64,000 nt of DNA from Pectinophora gossypiella (lineage: Eukaryota > Arthropoda > Insecta > Lepidoptera > Gelechiidae): NCBI RefSeq assembly GCF_024362695.1, contig NC_065407.1, positions 13,144,001 through 13,208,000 on the forward strand. Reading direction: 5' to 3'. A model generated the notes under the pieces. That model was not told where the DNA came from. It was given only the letters and a program-made list of their open reading frames with translations, and searched no databases. Shown piece after piece: positions 1 through 10,416 of this stretch. The translations under genes were made by a program, and so were the position numbers. Position 1 is the first letter of the stretch, and every line of letters begins with the position of its first letter.

Positions 1-601
1 AATAAATATGGCGCAATCAAACCCCACAACGATAGAGCCAGGGATCATGAAATGAGTCAGGATTTCCTTTTTGACGTGACTTATTGTAGATTTGCCACAG
101 ATGGCATTAACTACTTGGCCGGACTAAGTCCTGACATAAGTCAGGAGGCGTCGTTCCGATGTTAAGAAAAGACCTGATTTGTACGTCCCGCTATTAATAC
201 ATGTATAAACTCGCGCCCGATACGCCGCTATCTATAATGGGGTGGACAGATCTACAAGTAATCAGAAGACAACTTGCACCTAGTCCTAGGTCATAAAATC
301 ATAAGATTCTGCCGGGAAAAGGGCCACATTAAAGCAATTCATGTAAAAAAGCAATATTGCTATTTTACATTTCTAAACATTTAATAGTGCGCAGTTACTT
401 TTATATGCGCAAATGTCTTTAGGTGGCCTTCTTAATCCTCTGATCTTCCTTCCTCCCAAAAGATTACCTTTTGTAGGACTTTGAAAATTGGTCCATATAT
501 ATTCTGCGGCATAGCCTTAGTAATGCAAAAGGGACGGTTTGCGGGAATAATTTGCGAAAGGCAGTTAAGCGTGATATTGAGAGATCATATCTGTTTCGTA
601 G
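1..601. other. Non-coding flank with degenerate repeats
   Basis: No exon was recognised here. Positions about 70-125 match a dispersed repeat (core gacttattgtagatttgcc) also seen near 24130 and inverted near 32800. Positions 190-275 resemble the tail of the repeat at 60885-61170. Positions 313-440 are a worn copy of the GGGGTTAAAATGGCC hairpin MITE. The region is probably intron of the zinc-finger gene. Confidence 0.5.
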
Positions 602-769
602 GAGCCGAACGCGGAGGAGGGCGGCGCGGGGTGCGAGGGCGACGGCGGGGACAAGCGCGGCGTGTCGTCGAGCCTGTCGTCGCTGATCAAGGTATCGCCG
701 CTCAAGAGCCTGCTGCGCGAGGACCTGCGCCGGCGCATATCGGCACGAGGGCGCGCTCGCGGCTCCAAC
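602..769 (+). CDS. Internal coding exon of a zinc-finger protein
   Basis: A 56-codon exon with phase 0 at both ends. The acceptor AG is at 600-601 and the donor GT (gtatgt) at 770-771. It is strongly GC-rich against AT-rich flanks. The peptide is acidic and glycine-rich at first, then serine-rich and basic (SSSLSSLIKVSPLKSLLRED, followed by an RRRISARGRARGS stretch). Its out-phase fits the next plus-strand exon at 5315, so the two are inferred to be consecutive. No domain is visible in this exon. The upstream part of the gene lies outside the window. Confidence 0.65.
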
Positions 770-1496
770 GTATGTCTATGCATCCACGTACATAGATCCA
801 TCAGTACCTCACGGCCCTATACATCGTACATTCGGATCATTTCAGTAGTCATCTTACGTTCGGGATGAAAACGGTCTATTTAACTTTTGGCGGAACATCA
901 AATCGCTGCATCGCTCATATTCAGATGATATCAATATCAATTAAACGATTCAGCACCGCTAATACGCCAATAATGGAATCTCAAGGTCAATTTTTAATGC
1001 CTTGATAGCAAAGCAAGGATAGTCGTATTTCCACAACTGGTGACACGATGTTAATTGCAAATTGTTTTCGCTGTCTACTTCATTACTTAGTCATTATCAA
1101 ACTCCGGTTTGCCGTTTTGTCTGGTCCCGCCATTTTGAAGTTAAAATGGGGACCAAATACACTTCTCATCAAAAAAATCGAAACACTTCCGTTTTCATTG
1201 TTTCTGTCGGAATTTAACACAAAAAAGAATTCATACGATGAAAAAAAATACATAAATGTATAGCTGGCAGTTTGGCCATTACAGTAATAAGCGAAAATTC
1301 TAAATTCAAAATTAGAATTTCATTTGTTTATCTTATAAACGAAATGAATCACTGTTTTGAGACAAATGTGTGTTTAGGGTTGGAGTACATTTAGCGTTTA
1401 AAAACTAAAAATTGGCGCCTATCCTTAAACTTTTTGTTTTTTATTTCAATACTGTGACTTTGGGACGTCTGAAAAAAGGTTTTTTTTCTAAAACGT

Positions 1497-2099
1497 ATGG
1501 ATACTTCGCCCACAGAAGCCGCCCAAGTTGTGGCATTGCTGGATTCTGGCCTTAGTCAGCGTGTTGTGGCTGCAAGACTGCATCTAAGCCTGTCATCTGT
1601 TCATAGAGTCTATAAACGTTATCGGGAGACTGGTTTGTTCACGCGCCGTTCAGGATCTGGCAGGAATCGGGTCACTTCTGAGCGAGATGATCGATTTATT
1701 GTAACAACTTCTTTAAGAAATCGACGCCTTAACGCTTTTCACCTGCAGCAGCGGCTTCGTGTTGTACGAAGGGTGGCTGTAAGTGACTCTACAATTAGAA
1801 GAAGGTTGAAGGATCGTGGACTGGTACCGCATAAGCCAGCAAATGGGCCGAAATTAACTGCAGACCATCGAAGAGCGCGCCTTAACTTTGCACGTGAGCA
1901 CCTAAATTGGTCATACCTACAGTGGAGCAAAGTTCTCTTTTCTGATGAGTGTAAAATTATGCTGTATGGTAACGACGGAAGGAACAAGGTCTACAGAAGA
2001 GACGGAGAACGCTATGCACAATGCTGCATTGAAGAAAAGGTCAGCTATGGTGGCGGTTCTGTAGGTATGACCAATTTAGGTGCTCACGTGCAAAGTTAA
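1497..2099 (+). pseudogene. Truncated Tc1/mariner-like transposase, left arm
   Basis: The ORF begins with the N terminus of a Tc1-like transposase. A first helix-turn-helix lies at about residues 5-45 (LLDSGLSQRVVAARLHLSLS), then a basic AT-hook-like linker (RRSGSGRNR) at about 50-58 and a second helix-turn-helix at about 80-110. The start of the DDE catalytic domain has the first acidic residue, D150, in LFSDE. The family-like region runs to a GGGSV motif near residue 190. The frame then crosses into the inverted arm and soon stops. The second D and the final D/E are absent, so it is catalytically dead. Known Tc1 transposases are about 340 residues long; this ORF has 200. Confidence 0.9.
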
Positions 2100-2484
2100 G
2101 GCGCGCTCTTCGATGGTCTGCAGTTAATTTCGGCCCATTTGCTGGCTTATGCGGTACCAGTCCACGATCCTTCAACCTTCTTCTAATTGTAGAGTCACTT
2201 ACAGCCACCCTTCGTACAACACGAAGCCGCTGCTGCAGGTGAAAAGCGTTAAGGCGTCGATTTCTTAAAGAAGTTGTTACAATAAATCGATCATCTCGCT
2301 CAGAAGTGACCCGATTCCTGCCAGATCCTGAACGGCGCGTGAACAAACCAGTCTCCCGATAACGTTTATAGACTCTATGAACAGATGACAGGCTTAGATG
2401 CAGTCTTGCAGCCACAACACGCTGACTAAGGCCAGAATCCAGCAATGCCACAACTTGGGCGGCTTCTGTGGGCGAAGTATCCAT
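2041..2484 (-). pseudogene. Truncated Tc1/mariner-like transposase, right (inverted) arm
   Basis: This is the mirror copy of the ORF at 1497. It is identical through NWSYLQ and then diverges within five residues to a stop, because the arm ends at 2059. It carries only the two DNA-binding helix-turn-helix motifs and no catalytic residues. A protein made from it could still bind the element's terminal repeats, but that is inference. Confidence 0.9.
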
Positions 2485-3009
2485 ACGTTTTAGAAAAAAA
2501 ACCTTTTTTCAGACGTCCCAAAGTCACAGTATTGAAATAAAAAACAAAAAGTTTAAGGATAGGCGCCAATTTTTAGTTTTTAAACGCTAAATGTACTCCA
2601 ACCCTAAACACACATTTGTCTCAAAACAGTGATTCATTTCGTTTATAAGATAAACAAATGAAATTCTAATTTTGAATTTAGAATTTTCGCTTATTACTGT
2701 AATGGCCACACTGCCAGCTATACATTTATGTATTTTTTTTCATCGTATGAATTCTTTTTTGTGTTAAATTCCGACAGAAACAATGAAAACGGAAGTGTTT
2801 CGATTTTTTTGATGAGAAGTGTAGTACTGGATCAGTACTTGTGTTGACAATATGGAATTTCAACATTAAGCAATTGGTTCGCCATTTTGACGCTAATCCA
2901 CTTTATTTTTTAAATACGTTAAGTTTTTTGACGTGACTTTGCCTCAGTTGCTATCGTGAGTAACAAAGAACAGCATTGAAATAACTTTTTAAAATGCGGA
3001 CAATTTGAT

Positions 3010-3240
3010 TTTCGAATGGAACTTATATGATTCTCACGTTCTTAGTGGTAAAGGAAAACATCGTGACGAAACTCACGTTCCCGAGAAATGCGTTTCGTAT
3101 GTATGTGACCTAACCTGTATCGGGCTGGTTTCCCTTCGCGGGTTGGAAGGTCAGAAGGGCATTCCAAACCGGACCTGTCAAATACTCAGGTTAGGTAAGT
3201 GGACTCTTTAAACAATAACGGATCAACGCTAGGGAGATGA
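3010..3240 (+). repeat. SINE family C body (tRNA head missing)
   Basis: The segment matches the body of the SINE whose full minus copy is at 34640-34953. Shared blocks are catcgtgacgaaactcacgt, acctaacctgtatcgggctg, a ttcgcgggttggaaggtcag-type block, and a tail ending ctagggagatgac. The tRNA-like head is absent, so the copy is 5'-truncated or diverged. Confidence 0.6.
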
Positions 3241-3544
3241 CGACTTATAAATAAGTACGATTTCTGCGTGTCATATGATGATTGCTTCGTACAAGTAAAT
3301 GAAATGATACATAACGTACTGGATATCCGGCGGAGCCACGGCCATGTCTGGTTTAAATTGCTTTTGTTTGTCAATACAACCGAGAACAAACGAAATATTT
3401 CAACAATGTATTCTCACGTTTAAGTGAATACAGTAAATTCATAAATCATACGCTTCATTTTCTTTTTATTGCGGATATCAGTGTAAGTAGTAATTAAGAG
3501 ATTCGTTCGCTTAATACTTTCAATTGATAACACAAAATAAGCAG

Positions 3545-3605
3545 GCGACTACATCCCAATTGGGGTAGTCAGAGGTACATCCATCGCAAGATGAACTAAG
3601 TAGCA
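3545..3605 (+). repeat. Dispersed repeat fragment (family D)
   Basis: The core caattggggtagtcagaggt is followed by acatccatcgcaagatgaac. The same block occurs at 23279-23407 (minus), 27255-27350, 52468-52608 and 61498-61563. Longer copies continue to a gtgataggtggtgag motif. Confidence 0.7.
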
Positions 3606-3939
3606 TGCGTCTTAGTTTGTCCGAAACTTACGTTTTTATTATTATTTGTGTATCGTTTCCATATCTCGGGGACTGGAGTCCCGGAGTTGGAAGGCTTGCG
3701 TGGCGCCGAAGCCAACACGTCGAGGCTCCTTAAGACAATATACTCTTAATGTGACAATATTCGGCAATCAACCCTGCATGCATGAGAGTGCACCCAAATA
3801 TATAAAAATATAAATCTTTAACAGAGATGGTACATAATAATATTTGCAGTTGTAACCTCCTAGTAAGTGTGAAACACCTGTGTCAGAAGAAAATAAATTT
3901 AAAAATATTATGAATTACCTATTTAATCAACTCATTTTT

Positions 3940-4015
3940 ACATATTTTCGTGTGGGGTGTGAGGTGGATGACCAATCTCATCAACCCTAGTGTTAGGGTT
4001 ACTTATTTGCTTATG
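3940..4015 (-). repeat. SINE family A tail fragment
   Basis: Read on the minus strand, it matches the family A 3' end: accctaacactagggttgat, then a block reading as caccyyacaacccacacg. It is a tail only, without the tRNA-like head. Confidence 0.6.
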
Positions 4016-4432
4016 TTACGTGAATAATTTACATGATGCAAAGAATTTGAAGATATTTACTTATTTAATTGATATTGCTCGTAATTTCAGCTATATTTTT
4101 TCTTTACAAGTTAAACATTAAACATGTGTACTTTCATCGTCGAAAATAAATAGATCGCAAGTTTGATTGAAATAATATGGGAGTCAAATTATCTTAAAGA
4201 ATTTGTCCTGTGGTCGGCAAAAATAAATCCTGTTTTGCAATGAGTCATACTCTATATATGGAGTGCATGAGTAAACCGTCGGGAAGGTCGGCTAATGCCT
4301 TTGCATGTCTTTCGTACGACCTTGATGGGTCAAAGGATACTTTAAAATCGGGATTTACTTTTTTTTATGCAATTTAGATATTCGCTAAAGACATTTTATT
4401 TCTAAATCTTTTATGGGCGGCAGGGTTGACCG

Positions 4433-4700
4433 CTAAATGTAGCCATTATACAGGGTGTGGTAAGACAAATATGTCAGGATCGAAGCAAATGGAATTCCAT
4501 AGTTTCTGTAGGCGCGCATAGGCGTGAGTTTATGTATATTATACAGGATGTCCTGTAAATAATCAATCAAATCCTGCCGGGACTGAGTGCTAAATGTAGC
4601 CATTGTACAGGGTGTGGTAAGAGAAGTGTATCAGGATCGAAGCTTATGGAATTCAATAGTAGTGAGTTTATGTATGTTATACAGGTGTGCCGTACATAAT
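4433..4700 (+). repeat. Direct duplication, unit about 150 bp
   Basis: Two adjacent copies share ctaaatgtagccattatacagggtgtggtaag-type blocks (at about 4433 and 4591), followed by caggatcgaag (4477, 4632) and gtgagtttatgta (4523, 4668). The second copy is shortened. No coding sense was found. Confidence 0.6.
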
Positions 4701-4902
4701 GGGTCAAACGTAAGCGGAAGACAGCTTACTGCCCATCGGCTATATTGTATATCTGTCCTGCCCTCTAATCAAGCTTTTTTTATGGATGATAAGAAAGCAT
4801 TTCATCACAATCTCACCTAATGATTGATGATGACAGTGACGATGCAGCCGAGGATGGCACATGCTTACCTAGAAAGTTTTTTAACCTATTGTTAGCTGTA
4901 AG

Positions 4903-5272
4903 CATGGTATAAGAAAACCAGGTATGCTCAAAATAACATTTCAAGGTAGCCCAGCTGACGTCATCCCACACAGTATTGCCATTTCGTAAAAAATAAATTA
5001 CCCAGGACCAATGTTTTTAATTTACTTTGCAAGGAAATTTTGAACTTTGAGTAAAAGATTTACTTACTGTTTTAATTTTTATATATGTGACAAGTAATAG
5101 TAATTAAATACATTAGTCAGTAATTCAATTAATTTTCAATAATAAAACTTACGTCCTTGGGATGTTGGAGATACCAATTTAATGGTAACACAGTGGTAAC
5201 ACATACGTCATTAAAGGGGTAGCAATGGCGGTTTGTCACAGGATTGAGCATACCTGGTTTTCTTACACCATG
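4903..5272. mobile_element. hAT-like MITE, copy 1 (8-bp TSD)
   Basis: The 370-bp non-coding element has terminal inverted repeats: catggtataagaaaaccagg at the left, with the inverse (cctggttttcttacaccatg) at the right. It is flanked by the 8-bp direct repeat GCTGTAAG (4895-4902 and 5273-5280). A second copy with a different 8-bp duplication is at 23560. The 8-bp duplication suggests a hAT-superfamily mover; the TIR itself is not one I recognise. It sits just upstream of the zinc-finger gene's last acceptor site. Confidence 0.9.
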
Positions 5273-5314
5273 GCTGTAAGGACATGTAATGCAGCCGCGG
5301 CGTGTTGTTGGCAG

Positions 5315-5554
5315 GCGTCGCGCGCGTCTCCGTCGGAGGGCGGCGTGATCACGTCGACGCACGGCGACGCCGCGCTGGCGCCGTCCTCGCTGGTGTGCAC
5401 CTTCTGCGCCATCACGTTCCCCGACTCGACGCTGTACTTCCTGCACAAGGGCTGCCACTGCGACTCCAACCCGTGGAAGTGCAACATCTGCGGCGAGCAG
5501 TGCTGCAACGTCTACGAGTTCAACTCCCACCTGCTCAGCAAGAGTCACCAATGA
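5315..5554 (+). CDS. Terminal exon with a hunchback/Ikaros-type C-terminal C2H2 zinc-finger pair
   Basis: A 79-codon exon plus TGA. The acceptor AG is at 5313-5314 and the entry phase 0 matches the exon ending at 769. It encodes two adjacent C2H2 fingers at the extreme C terminus. The first is C-x2-C-x12-H-x3-H (CTFCAITF...LHKGCH). The second is C-x2-C-x12-H-x5-H (CNICGEQC...HLLSKSH). The protein ends one residue after the last histidine. A terminal finger pair of this spacing is the protein-protein (dimerisation) module of the hunchback/Ikaros family; DNA-binding fingers would be encoded upstream. The protein is probably a nuclear transcription factor, but the exact orthologue is not recognised. 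The exon is very GC-rich (many CGN and GCG codons). A MITE ends 42 bp before it. Confidence 0.75.
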   Translation, partial: ASRASPSEGGVITSTHGDAALAPSSLVCTFCAITFPDSTLYFLHKGCHCDSNPWKCNICGEQCCNVYEFNSHLLSKSHQ

Positions 5555-8500
5555 CTGTTTGCAGGGGGGCCGTTCGACACTCACTGACTCTCAGTTCGAT
5601 CGTGCACTATTCTTACTACGTGTGCATAGCACGTCGCACTTCGAATACTTCGCCTCTATTCGTCCTCTATCGTCCGACATGGTACGTCTTTTGATTTCAA
5701 TTTACGACTAGAACAGTTGCGTTGAAGTGCTTCGAGTATGCTATGCTGAACGTCCCCCCGGAGCTGTTTATTTTTAAAAGTGCAAATTACGTCAAGGTAT
5801 ATATTTAGTGGTTATACTAGTTAAATGAGTGAAGATATTTATATGGATATTTCCTTAGTACTTAAATGAAAATGGGTATGAAATAATTTTAAAAATTAGT
5901 TCGATATGTGGAGTCTAACCCTCGGGTACAAAATTTTTAATATAATCGAAGGTTTTGTAAATCGGCAGAGATTATAATAACATTCCAGATCGGGACAAAT
6001 ACATTCCATTGTGTAAGATTTGACTTAAAAGTTCAAGTGTTTGGTGGGGAAGGAAGTGAGGTGACTACTTACTTAAATTATCAGAAGATATTTATTTGTT
6101 ACTTAATTTGTTTACGGTACTTCACTGTACGCCGTGATTTTATATAATCAAAATTATAGAGTATTTTGGTGCGATAGTGAATTCTACTAATGTTAAAAAA
6201 CTTAATTACGGAGTAAAGTGTACAAATTAATATATTTTTACATTTCACTGTTGACAAGTTATAAAGAGGCAAAGCCTAATATTTCCGTGATTATTTAATT
6301 ATTGTGATCGTGTAAAGACAGGAATTATAAATTCTACATTCCATTATTATTTGTTCTCTTATAAAATGCATGTGATGCAAGTCCACGACTAATATTTACT
6401 TGTTTATTGTTATTATTATTTATTCATCGAAATCATGTACTTAAAAGCTTATTCTGTTTCTGGTCTCCAACAGATATGGTTGGTCAATTTGTAAATAATG
6501 AAGCTCCTTTAGAAGGTCACTTGCTCAATATTCAGTAAGGCTCAAGTATTGGAGCTCGCTTTAGGTGTATTCACATATAACACGACTGTGTGCATCAACT
6601 GGGGAGTCAATTGACGTGCCTTCGATTGAAGATCTAAATTCACTAGTATTGTATTACCAGCTTATCTGTGAACACATCTCAAGTGTTCTCGCACAAACGC
6701 ATAATATCTCGTGTCTTTGATTTCTCATCAATTTGAGTAGGTATGTGTGCTTATATTGGTGCATTATTATTGTGTTTTACTTTATAAATGTTCGCTTTTT
6801 GACTTGTTTAAATGTATTTTATTAAGTTTATTTTTAAAATGCTATTCGAAAATATTATTCTTTTATCAATGAGGGTCTTTCCAATCGGCGTTCCCCAAAA
6901 ACACAATAGATGGCGTTATTCACTTTTAACGTGATAATTACCTATTTTCTCATTGCTGGGGTACATAATTATTCGAAAATTTAATGTAAGTAATGGCAGA
7001 AGCATATTTTATATAAAACTAATAGTTGCTTGGTATTTGGAACGTGGAACGTCGGTTGGAAAGACCCTGATTATATTCCAATTTTACGAAAGTCAAAAGT
7101 GCTCAACATATCGATATCGTTATGTATTTGATTGTTCGAATAATAATATTTATCAACAGCGGTAGTATGGAAGTTTATAGGGATGAGTATTTTAGTTTGG
7201 CATAATGTTGTAGAAATCCCATTATGATCGAAAACTTCTCGAACACGTAGCGGTCCATTATTGCGGAGGAAGTCAATTATTATTTAGCAAATTGACATCC
7301 CGTCCAGGTGCGTTTAATTATGGTCTCATTTTCCTTGATACCTATATTATAATCAGGTATATCGCGTGATGACAGCGTCCGTCGATGGTCAAAGGTCATC
7401 TTAAATCTAACGCCTCAGCACCGGAGTTATCTCACATCAGAATAAAGTTTTAAATGTGTTACATTTACATACAGTACACTTTGAATTACACTAGTTAAAT
7501 AGTTGTATGCAGGCGATACTGCGGGAGTGTTAGATGTGCGGTGAGCAGTGTATAGCTAGACGCTGACGGCATGAAATTATAATGTACTTAGTATTCATTA
7601 ATTTCCGTCGGGTGCATTCCCGGTACTTATCATTCCGTTCCATTTTATTTTTTAATTAAGTAAAACCGAATCCTGAGATTTACATTCCTTTAGCTAATAA
7701 GTACTTAATATCGGTTGTGGTCTTGCCTATTAAGTTTACGAAATTGACTTAGATGGGACTGAAATTATGTTTACCAACGAAGTATGTAATGTATTTTGTT
7801 TTGTTGCGACAAGTAGGCAGGCGGCGGCGACGCGCTTATAGAGAGTTACCTAAATCGAGCAACACACATATTTATTTAGAGATTCTTATATTTATGCGTT
7901 TCCTTTGTTGTTTGTGTACAATCGGACATTTTGTTAATTACATTTTGGTCCCTGCCGCTTCGTCGCGGTTTATAACTTAGCGTAAGTAGTTATATAAGAG
8001 CTATTAATTATTAATCGGTAACCCCATTGGGCGCCTTTACTTAATCCGTCCGTATCTAACGATAGATATTGCCTTTAATATTTAATAGAGTAATATATTT
8101 TATAGATTTTAGATATAATTAAGAAAAGATCTTAAGTATAAAAATGTTTACAGAATTGCAGAGGTTTAAAGATATAGTTATAGTTATTTATCTTCTACTA
8201 AGTAAATGATCTGCTCTGGTGAAAGATCAGGCAGTGTTATGTAAGACCAATTCGTGATACGTTCACAAAACAACACTGTTTCATTTTTCAATGGAGCAGA
8301 ATAACATTGTTGATTGTTGCAGTTGAACATAAATGTTATGTCTCGTGTCCAACGACGCGCAGATATCGAAAAGTATTGAAAGTTGTTTCAGAGGACAGAG
8401 CTGAGAACGTAATAAGTAATCTATGTATGATAAATACTTAAACAGTATTTTTAAATTAACAGTGAATAACACATATTTGTTTCAATTATTCGGACAAAAT

Positions 8501-9137
8501 GAACATAGATTTGTACGTAAAACTTGTCCGATCGTTTTGTCAAACATTCCGGGAGTGGTTTGTCCACTTGGCAATAAGTGGTTTGTTTGATTGCAATAGT
8601 TGAACTCTTTACATGTCCACTTGAACTAGACATTAGTATCAACTGAGTGCTTACTTAGGTATAGCGATCCTCACCTTAATACCAAAACACAGCTTACCAA
8701 CATTTTAATTTGTTTTAAGTTGTTATATATGTAATGTTATAAGATAACTAAAATAGCATGGTTGAAAGCAATTATATATTTATGATGACTTTAAGATTGA
8801 AAACATCGTTGATATTTTACTGTTATTTTTATTACGTTATAATAACAGAATTAATAACATATTTTACTAATATTTAAATAGTAATATTTGAGGAACCAGT
8901 CCGGAATCCTGAGTGATAGTTAATATATCAAATGTTAGCTGATTGTGCCTTAGATCAGTATGATATATAAAACAATAATATATATAAAAAAATGTTTTTG
9001 AAATTATTTAAAGTATCATATTTAGATGTGTGAAATTACAAATATTGACACGAAAGCTGTATATTTACACTATAAAGTAATATTTATACATACATGTAGA
9101 AAAATATTTGCAATATGGCTGTTTTGCTTGTTTTTAT
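5555..9137 (+). other. Probable long 3'UTR / intergenic, repeat-poor
   Basis: About 3.6 kb of AT-rich sequence without a convincing exon and with few of the repeats that fill the rest of the window. It could be the 3'UTR of the zinc-finger gene, ending at the AATAAA at 9138-9143; long 3'UTRs are common for such regulators. The short ORFs in it show no domain or codon pattern. Confidence 0.4.
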
Positions 9138-9143
9138 AATAAA
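9138..9143 (+). terminator. Poly(A) signal AATAAA, candidate end of zinc-finger transcript
   Basis: A canonical AATAAA lies in a T-rich context downstream of the zinc-finger stop codon, with no better-placed gene to serve. Assignment to that transcript is inference. Confidence 0.4.
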
Positions 9144-9226
9144 GTTTATTTGCAGTTGATTTACAGACATTGTTCATCTCGTCTGGTTACGATGATCTAA
9201 AATTTTAAAGGAATTATGTAGTTCTA

Positions 9227-9232
9227 TTTATT
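9227..9232 (-). terminator. Minus-strand poly(A) signal for the 9414-9761 ORF
   Basis: TTTATT on the plus strand is AATAAA on the minus strand, about 180 bp past the stop of the ORF at 9414-9761. Confidence 0.35.
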
Positions 9233-9413
9233 TACTTGTAATAATTTGGTAAAGGGTCTAATAAAATATTAATAAACGATTAAGAAATAACATTTGTTGT
9301 ATTATTTGTTCGTTGAATGAGAAAAATCCAACTATTTTATATAATAATCAAGGAGAATATTTCACCTACAACCCAGAGTGGTCTATGTACCAAACTAAGA
9401 CTTGGCTTCGGCC

Positions 9414-9761
9414 TTAATTTAGGAAACATCGTAAGAGTGGTAAGAATTCTTCTGGTTCGTAACTTAGTTTGAAAAAATGCGCCCGACTTGGTGTCTCTCT
9501 AATAACCTCGGCAACATGCTGTAGTACAAACGGAACAAATACGCTTCCGTGCTGGCGAATGTGGTTCAACCCTAGAATTTGTATATAATGGAGAAACGAA
9601 CTTACTACCAAATCGCCATCCAATTTAGGAAAGGTAATTTGAATTGAACAGTACCGCCATACCATAGGTGTCTTCGCTAGGATGTAGCTCATAGGAGCTA
9701 TACGGGGTAAGCACAAATTCATTATAAATGGGTTATAATCTTTTGTTGTTCGATGTTTCAT
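9414..9761 (-). CDS. Unrecognised 115-residue ORF, divergent from MRE11
   Basis: An ORF with a protein-like composition, dense in hydrophobic and aromatic residues. Examples are GLNHIRQHGSVFVPFVLQHV and a C-terminal FLPLLRCFLN. An in-frame TAA nine codons upstream supports the ATG at 9761 if the gene is a single exon. Alternatively it is the last exon of a longer gene whose acceptor I could not place. A minus-strand AATAAA lies at 9227-9232, 180 bp past the stop. The start is about 650 bp from the MRE11 start, head to head, so the two could share a promoter. The helical, repeat-like look resembles the C-terminal end of a larger helical-repeat protein, but I cannot name the family. Confidence 0.45.
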   Translation of the reverse strand: MKHRTTKDYNPFIMNLCLPRIAPMSYILAKTPMVWRYCSIQITFPKLDGDLVVSSFLHYIQILGLNHIRQHGSVFVPFVLQHVAEVIRETPSRAHFFKLSYEPEEFLPLLRCFLN

Positions 9762-10289
9762 AAATAGCAGTTTTGAGTGGATTTACTATATTTTTAAAGC
9801 TCAGTTTGAAAATGAGGTAATTAGTGAAAGTAATTTCTAAATGCCGTCTAATTTATAATTTAATATACTTTTACTTGGCTGTATGTCTTTACTTCATTAA
9901 TCATTAACGGTTAGAATTAAAAACAAAACATTTTTGTTGCCAGATTAGGGGTACTTTTCGCAATTTAAGGGGAAAAAATGTTGGGGAAGTTTTAGGGAAA
10001 CAAGAACGGTTTTGTACTTGCTCCTTCTAGGATTTTGTACTTGCTCATGCCTGTCTCATCTATTTGATGGATAAATTAATTGACGTCACACTTATTTCGG
10101 CCGCTAATCTGGGAATATCTGTTATGTATGGTCAATGGTACACACTATGGTGCATAGTGTACGGCAATATTATAACATGAGAATTTTATAATCTTGCATA
10201 ATATTTACATCGCGAGAGTTCTGGGTCTTTTTTCTGAAATAATATTATTTTAGGGATATTTGTAGGAAATAGGGGAATTAAAATACGTA

Positions 10290-10416
10290 TCTGGCAACTC
10301 TACGAGCTGCGCGCCGGTCGGTAGCGCTGTCAATAGTTGGTTTGGTTGTTTGTTGAGCGTTCGCAATTAAAATCAGTAAAATATTTTAAAAAAGCTGCTA
10401 ACAATATTCTGAAAAG
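10290..10416 (+). promoter_or_regulatory. Probable MRE11 promoter and 5'UTR
   Basis: A short GC-rich patch (gagctgcgcgccggtcggta) stands out in AT-rich DNA about 110 bp before the MRE11 ATG. It is followed by gttgagcgttcg and an A/T-rich leader. No TATA box was found. The exact start site cannot be read from sequence. Confidence 0.35.

Larger units (their letters stand above)
1160..2821. mobile_element. Palindromic Tc1/mariner-derived element, TA target duplication
   Basis: The element is flanked by TA at 1158-1159 and 2822-2823. It begins CACTTCTCATC and ends with the exact inverse. Arms 1160-1922 and 2059-2821 (763 bp each) are inverted copies in perfect register: every pair of matching landmarks sums to 3981, for example the two ATGs at 1497 and 2484. 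Only one mismatch was noticed (tttggcc against tgtggcc near the outer third). The 136-bp centre is unique. Each arm carries the first half of a Tc1-like transposase gene, so the element is two inverted 5' halves joined near the middle. The 3' half of the gene is missing, so it cannot encode a full transposase. It lies in the intron of the zinc-finger gene. Confidence 0.93.

Noticed and set aside
5129..5694. Several overlapping ORFs around the zinc-finger exon (5129-5584 minus, 5302-5694 plus)
   Set aside because: Out-of-frame shadows. Only the frame ending at 5554 shows the C2H2 spacing and the phase match with exon 602-769.
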